Shown: one piece after another, positions 1 to 8,003 of the stretch
Layout: every line of letters starts with the position of its first letter
How positions within the stretch are numbered: the stretch's first letter is position 1
Source: an uncultured Flavobacteriales bacterium
GTDB lineage: Bacteria; Bacteroidota; Bacteroidia; Flavobacteriales; Crocinitomicaceae
Assembly (NCBI GenBank): GCA_946482515.1
Contig: CAMLRS010000008.1
Coordinates: forward strand, 124,001-188,000
DNA: 64,000 bases
Direction of reading: 5' to 3'
Program-made: the position numbers and the translations under genes
The notes under the pieces: model-generated
What the model was told of the DNA's origin: nothing
The model's database searches: none
Seen by the model: only the letters and a program-made list of their open reading frames with translations

Positions 1-138
1 GAAAAAGCTGCCGATTACGGCCTCACGGAGAAATTCGTTCGTTCCGTTATGGATGCGATCCACCAGGAATCCATTCGACACCAGATACGCGTTATGAATC
101 CTTCACTACAACAAAACGATCATGGAAAAAAGAGTTGA
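1..138 (+). CDS. Type II chorismate mutase domain, C-terminal fragment (5' end outside window)
   Basis: A frame open from base 1 runs 45 codons to TGA at 136-138. It contains FVRSVMDAIHQESIRHQ, typical of the last helix of the AroQ-type chorismate mutase that in Bacteroidota is often fused behind a DAHP synthase. That enzyme feeds the shikimate pathway and converts chorismate to prephenate. The 3' end overlaps the aroA start at 122 by 17 bases in another frame, so the two are probably translationally coupled in one aromatic amino acid operon. Whether the DAHP synthase domain is present cannot be seen because the gene starts outside the window. Confidence 0.75.
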   Translation, partial: EKAADYGLTEKFVRSVMDAIHQESIRHQIRVMNPSLQQNDHGKKS

Positions 139-1384
139 ACCGGCTCAGCGAAAAGGAACCATTCACATCCCGCCATCCAAAAGCGATGGTCAGCGCACCA
201 CATTGGCTGCCGCATTGGCGCAGGGAACATCCGTTATTACCGGGTTGGGCGAGAGTGACGATGAGCTGGCTATGCTCCGGACCATCGATCGTTTAGGAGC
301 CGTTGTCAGTAAAAATGCCGACGGAACGACCAGTATTACCGGTATCGCGCAATTTCCTTCCGAAGCAACACTGACCGCCGGTGAATCGGGACTGGGCATT
401 CGACTTATGGCGATGGTATGTGCAGCGCATGTCGGAACCTATACCATTCACGGAGAAGGTTCGCTCGCAACCCGCCCGATGAATTTTTTTGAAGAAACAC
501 TGCCCTTGTTCGGCGCTTCCTGTACAACTGAAAACGGTACGGTTCCCTTGCGCATTCAGGGCCCGATGATAGGTGGCACGGCTGAAGTCGACGGATCGCT
601 CAGCTCTCAGTTTATTTCCGGTTTACTGATGGCCCTTCCGCTGGCAAAAGAAGCGAGCACGCTCATCGTTCCGCAGCTCAACAGCGGTCCTTATGTCGAA
701 ATGACGCTGAAAACCCTGAAAGCATTCGGAATAGTAGTAGAAGACGAAGCGTTGCAGATGTTCACCATTCCTGGAAACCAGGTTTACAAACCGGCGACTT
801 ATACCATCGATGCCGACTGGAGCTCTGCTTCGTGCTGGCTGGTTGCAGCTGCAATCGGTCACGATTTGAACCTGACCGGTTTACAAATGGACAGTTTACA
901 GGCCGACAAAGCATTGTTGAATTTCTTATTGGCAGCCAATTGTCGCATCGAGCGCTCGGAACAAGGCATTCGCATCGACGGAACGGCGCGCAAGGCATTC
1001 GAAGGCGACGCAACAGATTGTCCGGATTTATTCCCCGCTTTGGCGACATTGGCCGCATTTTGTGACGGAAAATCCGTCATCAAGGGCACTTCACGACTCG
1101 TTCACAAGGAAAGCAATCGCGCGTTGGCGTTGCAGGCTGAATATGCGAAGCTGGGCGTGCGCATCGACCTGGAAGGTGACGAAATGATCGTCCACGGAAC
1201 CGGGCGCGTTGACGGCGGCGAAGTGGTTTCGCACCACGATCACCGGATTGCGATGTGCATGGCGATCGCCGGTCTTACTGCCGAAGGACCCGTTACGGTC
1301 GTCGGAGCCGAAGCCGTTAGCAAAAGCTACCCGACATTCTGGGAAGTACTGGAAAGTTTGCAGCAGCTCGCCCCAACGGCGTAA
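122..1384 (+). CDS. aroA: 3-phosphoshikimate 1-carboxyvinyltransferase (EPSP synthase)
   Basis: This 420-aa protein joins shikimate-3-phosphate and phosphoenolpyruvate in the sixth shikimate step, in the cytoplasm. Family marks are the N-terminal PSKSDGQRTTLAAAL segment (substrate-binding Lys/Ser), the GESGLGIRLMAM segment where most homologues have GTAMR, GSLSSQFISGLLMALP in mid-protein, and the C-terminal DHRIAMCMAIAGL signature. Length is close to the usual 425-445 aa. ATG at 122 lies inside the end of the upstream chorismate mutase frame, which supports coupling. The altered PEP-loop sequence (LGIRL for the usual TAMR-type) is seen in divergent Bacteroidota versions and does not suggest loss of function. 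Confidence 0.95.
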   Translation: MEKRVEPAQRKGTIHIPPSKSDGQRTTLAAALAQGTSVITGLGESDDELAMLRTIDRLGAVVSKNADGTTSITGIAQFPSEATLTAGESGLGIRLMAMVCAAHVGTYTIHGEGSLATRPMNFFEETLPLFGASCTTENGTVPLRIQGPMIGGTAEVDGSLSSQFISGLLMALPLAKEASTLIVPQLNSGPYVEMTLKTLKAFGIVVEDEALQMFTIPGNQVYKPATYTIDADWSSASCWLVAAAIGHDLNLTGLQMDSLQADKALLNFLLAANCRIERSEQGIRIDGTARKAFEGDATDCPDLFPALATLAAFCDGKSVIKGTSRLVHKESNRALALQAEYAKLGVRIDLEGDEMIVHGTGRVDGGEVVSHHDHRIAMCMAIAGLTAEGPVTVVGAEAVSKSYPTFWEVLESLQQLAPTA

Positions 1385-1441
1385 TAGTTTTATTCGTTTC
1401 TTTTCTCGAATGGTGGCACAACTCTTGTGTCAATTATTTCA

Positions 1442-1470
1442 GCTACCTGTTAGTAATTCAAACAGGTAGC
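1442..1470 (+). terminator. Perfect 10-bp hairpin downstream of aroA
   Basis: GCTACCTGTT (1442-1451) and AACAGGTAGC (1461-1470) are perfect inverted repeats with a 9-base loop. The hairpin lies 58 bases after the aroA stop and 36 bases before the subtilase start. No strong T-run follows, so it may be a weak terminator, a stability hairpin or part of the next gene's leader. Confidence 0.35.
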
Positions 1471-1505
1471 ACCACTATTTATTAACCCTTTCATTGAATA
1501 GAAAC

Positions 1506-3356
1506 ATGAAAAAAACAGTTCTCAAAATCGGCTTTTTAGTAGCCGGGGCTTGCTTTATAAGTCCAATCTATGCGCAAACCGGTGAATCGATCCTTGAAGA
1601 TCCTTATATGCCTTTACAATGGTCGCATGAAAACAGCGGCTGGGTTCCCGTTTACAATTCATCCACCTTGTATTGTGGCACAATCGGGTTTGACCTTAAC
1701 ATTGAGGAAGCGTGGGATTATATGTCGAACCTGAACCTGAAAACCATTCCGGTAATACGTGTAGGGGTGTTGGATTCAGGATTGGACAAAACGCACCCGG
1801 ATCTGGATCAGGAACGACTGATAGCAGGCAAGAATTTTTCGGTTTCACCTTACAATTCCAACACAACAGACACTTATGGCCACGGTACGCATGTAACCGG
1901 TGCAATCATGGCAACAGCTTATAACGGCATTGGGATCGCAGGTGTTGACAGAACCTGTAAAGTAATGCCCATTAAAATAGAGCCGGCTTGTCCAAGATCA
2001 CAACGTGGCCATATTGCTGCAGCCATTTATCATGCTTTTGATAGTAATATCAGAGTGATCAATATGAGCTGGGGCTGGACAGAAGCAACGATAGACAACA
2101 ATATCCGTGATGCTATTTCTTTGGGGATCGATAATGGCTGCATTTTTATCGGAGCCGCAGGTAATTTCAATAATTACTATATAGAGAAAGTTCATTTTCC
2201 GGGGAGAGTTGGTATTGCTGTAGGAGCAGCCAATCCGTGCGGGGCCATAAAAACCGGTAATACACCACTTACCTGCGAGAAAGACAACCGACCAATCAAT
2301 ATAGGTAACGGTACCATTAACTGGGGTTCGAATTATGGGGATGGCCTGGATGTGATGGGACCAGGAACCATGATTCCGGCGATTGATATCCGTGGACTTC
2401 AATATGGTTTATCCGGTATGATGGGTTGCTGGGGAAATTGTTATCAGTCGACCGATGGTAACGGCGATTACGTGACCAACGCTTTCGGAACATCTATCGC
2501 AACACCTTATATCACGGGAATCGTCTCACAAATGCTGGCAATGAATCCTCAACTGAAAATGCACGAGATCGAATACTTGTTGAAGGCTTCTACCACAGCC
2601 ATGACAGGTGGTTACCGCTGGCCGAATGCTTACCAGGCAGTTTATCTGGCCCGAAATTTTACACCTCAGAGTCGTCCGTTGTCGGATTTGGTTGTAACCA
2701 ACGTACAGTATTTACGCATCAGTGCAACTCATGTCAGAGCAACCGTTACGGTGTGGAATAGAACTAATATCGCATCAACAGCAACTACATTGCATGTATA
2801 CAACTCGTCTACTTGGAGTGATGCATATGGCGAACATGATGAAATAGGATTAGACAGTATTGTAGATATTCCTTCTATTTCGGGAAATACGACTCAGAGT
2901 TTTCCAGTGATAATTCGGTATCAGGCGCCTAATTCCCAAAATCTTCATCTGAATGCTGTTGTGGACCCGGCGATGGCACTCGAAGAAATGAATAAAGCCA
3001 ACAACGCCCGCAGTATCCCCGTTTCGCTAAGTCAGACAGTTATCGGCGGCGAAATTGAGCTTCCCGATCCGGAACAAACAGCGTTCAAGAGCGGAAAAGC
3101 AGAAGTTGCAGAAACACTCAACCTGGAATTATTCCCGAACCCTGCACATGAACAGGTTATGCTGACAATTGAGCTCACTGGCAACGGGCAACTCCAGCTG
3201 CTGGACCTGCTCGGCAACAGCCTGCACCAACAGGAGCTGGCAAACGGTAAACAAAACCTGCTGCTCGATACCAGCAAATTATCTTCCGGCGTTTACCTCG
3301 TGGAGTTGAAACAGGCTTCCGGCAAAAGCGTGCTGAAAAAACTCGTTATTCAGTAA
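1506..3356 (+). CDS. Secreted subtilisin-like (S8) serine peptidase with T9SS sorting domain
   Basis: This 616-aa extracellular peptidase starts at ATG 1506; a TTG four codons upstream is less likely because MKKTVLKIGFLVAGACF is already a standard signal peptide ending near YAQ. The S8 triad is visible: Asp90 in VGVLDSGLDKTHPDL, His126 in DTYGHGTHVTG and Ser330 in FGTSIATPY, with oxyanion Asn220 in GAAGN. Residues 400-500 look like a beta-sandwich of the CARDB type. The last 75 residues form a T9SS type A sorting domain (LELFPNPAHEQ to SSGVYLVELKQASGKSVLKKLVIQ split by a beta-sheet), so the protein should be exported by the Por system and cleaved. A hairpin terminator follows at 3396. Confidence 0.9.
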   Translation: MKKTVLKIGFLVAGACFISPIYAQTGESILEDPYMPLQWSHENSGWVPVYNSSTLYCGTIGFDLNIEEAWDYMSNLNLKTIPVIRVGVLDSGLDKTHPDLDQERLIAGKNFSVSPYNSNTTDTYGHGTHVTGAIMATAYNGIGIAGVDRTCKVMPIKIEPACPRSQRGHIAAAIYHAFDSNIRVINMSWGWTEATIDNNIRDAISLGIDNGCIFIGAAGNFNNYYIEKVHFPGRVGIAVGAANPCGAIKTGNTPLTCEKDNRPINIGNGTINWGSNYGDGLDVMGPGTMIPAIDIRGLQYGLSGMMGCWGNCYQSTDGNGDYVTNAFGTSIATPYITGIVSQMLAMNPQLKMHEIEYLLKASTTAMTGGYRWPNAYQAVYLARNFTPQSRPLSDLVVTNVQYLRISATHVRATVTVWNRTNIASTATTLHVYNSSTWSDAYGEHDEIGLDSIVDIPSISGNTTQSFPVIIRYQAPNSQNLHLNAVVDPAMALEEMNKANNARSIPVSLSQTVIGGEIELPDPEQTAFKSGKAEVAETLNLELFPNPAHEQVMLTIELTGNGQLQLLDLLGNSLHQQELANGKQNLLLDTSKLSSGVYLVELKQASGKSVLKKLVIQ

Positions 3357-3395
3357 AAACATCGCGAAAACCGAACGAATTCTGAGTGGAATTCA

Positions 3396-3433
3396 AACAG
3401 CGATCTATCTTCGGACAGGTCGCTGTTGTTTTT
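3396..3433 (+). terminator. Rho-independent terminator of the S8 peptidase gene
   Basis: AACAGCGA (3396-3403) pairs with TCGCTGTT (3420-3427) around a 16-base loop. It is followed by GTTTTTATT on the plus strand. It sits 40 bases after the peptidase stop and before the M14 carboxypeptidase gene. Confidence 0.6.
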
Positions 3434-3505
3434 ATTGAAACTAATATCTTCTTTTTCGTTATCAGCTCAAAGCAATTTTTGCCGTATTTTGTTTCCGGAA
3501 ATGCT

Positions 3506-4639
3506 ATGAGATCAATTACTTGCCTGTGCTGCCTGTTTTTGTTGATCGCCACCCGTGGATTTACCCAGGAGGCGCATAGTTTGCCGGCTGTTCCACCAAG
3601 GCAAATGCAGGTGCTGCTGCACGATTCCCTGAAGCCGTATTACATCGTGGAAGACGATTCCATGTACACCTATGAAATGATCGTGGAAGATTTGGATGCA
3701 TTCCTGGCTTCGTATCCGGATCTCGTCCATCCGGTGATGGTTGGCAAATCGGAATTCGGACTGGAATTGAAAACCGTTCGGATCGGTCGCGAAAAACGCA
3801 ACAAGAACAGCGTGCTGTTGGTCGGAAATATTCACGCCCGAGAGGACTTCAGCTCGAAATTGCTGATGAAATTCCTGAACGTTTACCTCTTGTCCATCGA
3901 AGGGAAAAGCGATCTGTATCCGGAAGCGAAAGCGCTGCTGGATTCCATCGATATTTACATCATGCCGGTGGCCAATCCCGACGGACTGAAAATAGCCCAC
4001 GAAAATTTCACCGGCATCAAGGACCAGTTCAACCTGTACAAAGATTCCATTCTGTGCATCGAAACGTACAAGGAATGGAAATCGAACGGGAAAGGAATCG
4101 ATCTGAACCGCACCTTCGACGACGGCAATTTTGAGGTGAAAAAAGGAAGCTCGTATCAGCCGGTTCCGGCTTCCGAAGGCTATAAAGGGCATTTTCCTGC
4201 CGAGCCTGTTGAAACGCAGCATATCCAGCAGCTGGTGGCGGAAATCCGGCCGCTGGTAACCGCTTCCTTCCATACGAAAGGCAATATCCTGTTCTGGGCC
4301 GATGCGAAAACACATCCGTTTCTGGGCGATATCGATACTTATATCACAACCGAAGTGGCCGAAGCAACAGGTTTTAAAACGGCTTCGATTGCAAAATACG
4401 CTTCGGAATACGGCTGCGGACTCGAAAATTACGTGCGTGCCCGCTACGGTCTGATCGGCACTTGTGTGGAATTATCCACTGGCGACCGAACGCGTCAGCA
4501 ATTCCCCGATAATGAATTCAATACAGAAGTCTGGATCCCGGCCTGGAATGCACCGTTCCTGTTCATCCGCAATGCGGTGCGCTACGACGATCTGATCCTT
4601 CGAAACAGTGCGCTTTACCTCAATCGCTCGTCGAATTAG
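3506..4639 (+). CDS. Secreted M14-family zinc carboxypeptidase
   Basis: This 377-aa zinc peptidase has ATG at 3506. An in-frame upstream extension to 3386 has no signal-like features, whereas MRSITCLCCLFLLIATRGFTQ is a clean signal peptide. M14 zinc and catalytic residues are present: His110 and Glu113 in NIHARED, His256 in ASFHTKGN and the general base Glu322 in GTCVELSTG; the substrate-binding NPDG and DLNR motifs are also there. It probably trims peptides or peptidoglycan stem peptides in the periplasm or outside the cell; the substrate is not readable from sequence. It converges with the glycosyltransferase gene, with only three bases between the stops. Confidence 0.88.
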   Translation: MRSITCLCCLFLLIATRGFTQEAHSLPAVPPRQMQVLLHDSLKPYYIVEDDSMYTYEMIVEDLDAFLASYPDLVHPVMVGKSEFGLELKTVRIGREKRNKNSVLLVGNIHAREDFSSKLLMKFLNVYLLSIEGKSDLYPEAKALLDSIDIYIMPVANPDGLKIAHENFTGIKDQFNLYKDSILCIETYKEWKSNGKGIDLNRTFDDGNFEVKKGSSYQPVPASEGYKGHFPAEPVETQHIQQLVAEIRPLVTASFHTKGNILFWADAKTHPFLGDIDTYITTEVAEATGFKTASIAKYASEYGCGLENYVRARYGLIGTCVELSTGDRTRQQFPDNEFNTEVWIPAWNAPFLFIRNAVRYDDLILRNSALYLNRSSN

Positions 4640-4642
4640 GCC

Positions 4643-5650
4643 TTACTTTCTGAAAAATAATTCCGGGAAAACCTGTTTCGGGTCCTTGCCCAACAGCTGC
4701 ACGCTGATGTATGAGTGCAGGAAACCAAAACCGTATCCGTAAAACTGTACGCAGACAGCAATCAGTGAATACAAGCCAATCTGTATACTGTTAGTTTCAA
4801 CAGAAGCGGTTACGAAAATCGCCAGGAAGTAGAACAGGTACAAGACCATTCCCCAGCAAAATCCGACCAGGCAAAGCAGCAATGCGAGTACCAGTCCCAG
4901 CATGAAAACCGTTGGAAAGAAGAACGTCAGCTTGCTGTGTTCCGGGTACCAGCTGTTCAGGATAGGGCGGGCTTTACCGAATTTGGTGACCTGCTTGTAA
5001 AATTTACTCCAGTCGATGCGGCGTTTGTGGTACACATAGGCCGAAGTGAACAAGTGCGTTTCAAACCCCAGCTTCCACAAGCGGATCGAAAGATCGGGAT
5101 CTTCGCCCGGATGGATGGAGCCGAAACCGCCGGAAGCTTCGAACGCTTTGCGCGAAATGCCCATGTTGAAGCTGCGCGGCTGGAACTTGCCGATCTTTTC
5201 CGAGCCACCACGAATGCCGCCTGTGGTAAGGAACGATGTCATCGCAAAGTTGATGGCTTTCTGGATGTCGGAAAACGAATCGAGCGCTTTGTCGGGGCCG
5301 CCGAAACAATCTACGTAATGTGTTTTCAATCCTTTGTCGACTTCCTGCAAATAGCTGGGCGGAATAATGCAATCCGAATCGAAGATCAGGAAGTAATCGC
5401 CTTTGGCCTTTTGCATCCCGAAATTCCGGGAATCGCCGGGACCGGAGTTGGCCTTAAAGTAATATGACAACTGTAACCGATCGCTGTATTTCCCCGCAAC
5501 TTCTTCGCACGGAATGGTCGAGCCGTCTTCCACCAGCACGACTTCAAACGGCCGGTCAAACTCCTGTTCAACCAGGCTTTGCAGCAGCTCATCCACCTCA
5601 TCGGGACGATTGTAAACAGGAATGATCAGCGAGAAAAACAAGTCGGTCAT
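4643..5650 (-). CDS. Membrane-associated family 2 glycosyltransferase
   Basis: This 335-aa GT2 enzyme has a GT-A nucleotide-sugar domain at residues 1-230: FSLIIPVYNRPDEVDELLQS at the N-terminus, VLVEDGS, and the metal-binding DSD in FLIFDSDC. A GPGDSRNFG loop and the acceptor-site motif GEDPDLSIRLWK follow. The last 100 residues form about three membrane helices. It likely adds sugars to a lipid-linked or surface glycan at the inner membrane; donor and acceptor are unknown. A -7 box (TATCTTTG on the minus strand) lies only five bases before the ATG. The gene is monocistronic and convergent with the M14 gene. Confidence 0.88.
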   Translation of the reverse strand: MTDLFFSLIIPVYNRPDEVDELLQSLVEQEFDRPFEVVLVEDGSTIPCEEVAGKYSDRLQLSYYFKANSGPGDSRNFGMQKAKGDYFLIFDSDCIIPPSYLQEVDKGLKTHYVDCFGGPDKALDSFSDIQKAINFAMTSFLTTGGIRGGSEKIGKFQPRSFNMGISRKAFEASGGFGSIHPGEDPDLSIRLWKLGFETHLFTSAYVYHKRRIDWSKFYKQVTKFGKARPILNSWYPEHSKLTFFFPTVFMLGLVLALLLCLVGFCWGMVLYLFYFLAIFVTASVETNSIQIGLYSLIAVCVQFYGYGFGFLHSYISVQLLGKDPKQVFPELFFRK

Positions 5651-5655
5651 GGAGG

Positions 5656-5663
5656 CAAAGATA
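5656..5663 (-). promoter_or_regulatory. Bacteroidota -7 box for the glycosyltransferase
   Basis: The minus strand reads TATCTTTG, an exact match to TAnnTTTG, with five bases (CCTCC) before the ATG at 5650. The transcript would be essentially leaderless. A 186-bp inverted-repeat element begins seven bases further upstream. Confidence 0.6.
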
Positions 5664-5669
5664 CAGGTT

Positions 5670-5855
5670 CACCACAAAGGAGCAAAGATTGGGAGACTTT
5701 CCTCCCTTGAGGGAGGATTAAGGAGGGTGGCTTATCACGATTAGTGCCACCCCTCTCGGTCTCCCCTCAAGGGGAGAGGTGGAAATCCTAATCACATCAC
5801 CTTTTGCTACCTTAACAAACACAGCGAAGAAATTGCTCTTTGCTCCTTTGTGGTG
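5670..5855. repeat. Terminal-inverted-repeat intergenic element, copy 1 (186 bp)
   Basis: CACCACAAAGGAGCAAAG (5670-5687) and CTTTGCTCCTTTGTGGTG (5838-5855) are an 18/18 perfect inverted repeat. Inside are two further palindromes: CCTCCCTTGAGGGAGG (5701-5716), followed by ATTAAGGAGGGTGGC, and CTCCCCTCAAGGGGAG (5761-5776). There is no coding frame. Related elements are at 16138-16358 (ends plus core), 29862-30054 (ends) and 37886-37967 (core only). It fills the gap between the glycosyltransferase promoter and the terminator of the DUF4139 gene. Confidence 0.8.
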
Positions 5856-5856
5856 T

Positions 5857-5891
5857 ATAAAAAACGGCTGCCAGAATCCCGACAGCCGTTT
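5857..5891 (-). terminator. Terminator of the DUF4139 gene
   Basis: On the minus strand AAACGGCTG (5891-5883) and CAGCCGTTT (5870-5862) form a 9-bp stem with a 12-base loop. A run of T (complement of 5859-5864) follows. It lies 43 bases after the stop at 5934. Confidence 0.8.
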
Positions 5892-5901
5892 CAACGGATC
5901 T

Positions 5902-5919
5902 ACCTGTCGGTAGACAGGT
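5902..5919. repeat. Short dispersed palindrome CCTGTC-N4-GACAGG, copy 1
   Basis: ACCTGTC-GGTA-GACAGGT is a perfect 7-bp-arm hairpin between the DUF4139 stop and its terminator. The same arms recur at 10379-10394 and 29872-29887. Confidence 0.7.
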
Positions 5920-5933
5920 CAACTTATACGTTG

Positions 5934-7916
5934 TTATTCAAGGTAGATGACTTGCCCGTTGGAATATTCCACGGTGTAGTCGAATGAGAAGAGCTTCGAT
6001 TCGCCTTTGCCAATGTTGAATTTCCAGGTCAGGATGCCTGTTTTTTCATCCAGCTCGGCGCCTTCATACGATCCCTGTTTCACTTTGATATCGTCGTTGG
6101 TCGATACCGGGAAGTGATCTTTCAGGATGAACGGAATGCTTGCACCACCGTTGTTGCGCACAGTGAAATCCCATTGCACTTCGTAGCGGTTGCGGCTTCC
6201 GAAGACTTTGTTCTTGCTTTTCTCTTCGCTGCGCTTGCGGTCTACGACGATTTTCTTGTCTTTGCCGAGCGAGAAGCTGAGCGTGTCTTTCGTCGAGCTC
6301 ACGTTGATGTAGCTTTTTCCGATAAACGTCCCGTCGAAATAGAGGTTCGATTCGCCATTGAGCAGGTTCAGCTTTTCCCAGCCGGAAATCTGTGCAACGA
6401 GGTAAACCGATGGATCGAGCTTCGGAACGGCGTGGTATTCGTAGTTAGCGTTCATCGTGTAAACGGCAATCGCTACGCGGTGATCGGCATTGTCGGAAGG
6501 AACGGTAAACGGCGTGTTGATCTGGAATTCCATGCGGAGGTCCTTTTCAACCGTCTGGGCAACGGTGTAGCTGTACGTACCGCTTTTTTCGGTATCGCCC
6601 GAAGCCCAGTAACCGGCGTTATCGTCCCTTTTTTTGGCGCGATTGAACAAGCCTTTTCGCTCGGATTGAATGGTTACTTCATTCAATGCTGAGTAGCTGT
6701 AATCGGCTGAAACGGCTCCGGCTGACATATAGTTGACCGAATTGCCGTTGGCAGTAATGATTTCGTCCATCACAATGGCTTGCGGGCGCATCATGATTTT
6801 CGTAAACGGCGAATTGATCGGCACGTACAGGTTGTCGTAACCGAGGTAGGTAACCGTAATGCCCTGTTCGCCGCGCGGCACCACAAAGGAATAACGGCCA
6901 TTGATATCGGTTGTAACCACGTTCTGTGGATTGCTGTTCATCTGGATTTTCGCAAAGGCCAGCGGTTCGCCGGTCGTTACATCCATCACTTCACCATAAA
7001 CGGTTTCGCCGGAGTAATTGTAAACTGTAGGCTGACGCGGTACCACCTGCTTGCGCGGAACCGGCGTGTAGTAATTCAGGTACCACGGCTCGATTACCGG
7101 TTCCTGTGTGTTGTCGTACGGATCGTTGGTGGAAAGTACGAGGTTCACGTTGTTCCAGTCGATGCCGGTGTTTTGTGTAACGAGCCCTTTTGCTTCGAGC
7201 ATCACCGGCGCGCCGATCCCGTTGCTGCGCATGTCGTAATACGGTTTCCACGATGCATTCGGTGTGATGTAGGAGAATGTGAAGTTGGTATTGCCGGCCC
7301 GTTCTACATCCAGCTCGACTTCGATTTCGGTGTAGTTTTTCACTGGCAGGCTGCGGCGCGTATTGATTTCCTGTTCGATCGTATTGGCCTCGCGGATGAT
7401 CGTTTCGATCTCATCTTCGACCTGCGATTTGCGAGTCTGGATTTCCGTCATTTTGGAATGGTAGAAGGTCGAAGCTTCTTTCAATTCCGAGATCTTCACG
7501 GCTTGCTGTTGGCTTCCGAGATCGTTGTTTTTCAGCAACAGCTGCTCGTCGTAAAGCAAAACAGTGTACTCGTCGCGGAGCTTGCGTTCTTCTTTGTCGA
7601 GCTTCTTGCGCTTGGCATTCAGATCGTCGAGCTCTTGTTTGGCGATGGCCAGGTCGTCGAAATTCTTGCGGGTTCGAACACTGAGGATGATCGCATTTTC
7701 AGTCGATTTGAGCTGAATGGAATTGGGGTCCACGAAATCCGTCAGCTTCTCGAAAATGAGCACCTGCTTTCCGGACCGGAGGTCGACCTGTTTGGTGTGT
7801 TCAACCTGCGCACCGGAGGTGAAAACGGTCACTTTTGTAATCGGAGCAGCAATTTTCTGCTCTTTCTGCCCGAAGATTACCATTGGCAGTAACAGGAAAA
7901 GGATCAGTTGTTTCAT
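5934..7916 (-). CDS. MuiA-like DUF4139 protein with inserted carboxypeptidase-regulatory-like domain
   Basis: This 660-aa protein has a signal peptide (MKQLILFLLLPMVIFGQ). It contains an N-terminal DUF4140-type domain (residues 22-100), a coiled coil of about 100 residues rich in K/E/L, and a C-terminal DUF4139 region (from about 205 to the end). Between parts of DUF4139, at about residues 300-370, is a CarboxypepD_reg-like beta-sandwich (GEVMDVTTGEPLAFAKI and TDINGRYSFVVPRGEQG), which in Bacteroidota also starts SusC proteins. The family is named after a mucoidy inhibitor, but its biochemical role is unknown; the protein is probably periplasmic or outer-membrane associated. It has its own terminator at 5857, and a terminator for the upstream gene lies just before its start. 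Confidence 0.85.
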   Translation of the reverse strand: MKQLILFLLLPMVIFGQKEQKIAAPITKVTVFTSGAQVEHTKQVDLRSGKQVLIFEKLTDFVDPNSIQLKSTENAIILSVRTRKNFDDLAIAKQELDDLNAKRKKLDKEERKLRDEYTVLLYDEQLLLKNNDLGSQQQAVKISELKEASTFYHSKMTEIQTRKSQVEDEIETIIREANTIEQEINTRRSLPVKNYTEIEVELDVERAGNTNFTFSYITPNASWKPYYDMRSNGIGAPVMLEAKGLVTQNTGIDWNNVNLVLSTNDPYDNTQEPVIEPWYLNYYTPVPRKQVVPRQPTVYNYSGETVYGEVMDVTTGEPLAFAKIQMNSNPQNVVTTDINGRYSFVVPRGEQGITVTYLGYDNLYVPINSPFTKIMMRPQAIVMDEIITANGNSVNYMSAGAVSADYSYSALNEVTIQSERKGLFNRAKKRDDNAGYWASGDTEKSGTYSYTVAQTVEKDLRMEFQINTPFTVPSDNADHRVAIAVYTMNANYEYHAVPKLDPSVYLVAQISGWEKLNLLNGESNLYFDGTFIGKSYINVSSTKDTLSFSLGKDKKIVVDRKRSEEKSKNKVFGSRNRYEVQWDFTVRNNGGASIPFILKDHFPVSTNDDIKVKQGSYEGAELDEKTGILTWKFNIGKGESKLFSFDYTVEYSNGQVIYLE

Positions 7917-7934
7917 GATGGGTGTTTGTATAAA

Positions 7935-7963
7935 TAAAAAAACGTACCCCGAAGAATACGTTT
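7935..7963 (-). terminator. Terminator of the TPR/PD40 gene
   Basis: The minus strand reads AAACGTA (7963-7957), a 10-base loop, then TACGTTT (7946-7940) and a further T-rich run. It is placed 41 bases after the stop at 8004, and separates that gene from the DUF4139 gene. Confidence 0.7.
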
Positions 7964-8003
7964 AAGGATTCGGAACGTTCAATCATTCCATAAATTTTTC
8001 CGT

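Noticed and set aside
3512..4315. Minus-strand ORF of 267 aa inside the M14 gene
   Set aside because: Antisense to a gene with intact zinc-peptidase motifs; its own protein has shadow-like composition.
6780..7892. Long plus-strand ORF of 370 aa
   Set aside because: It is the antisense shadow of the DUF4139 gene: low-complexity V/F/R/D-rich sequence, no domain, no start context.
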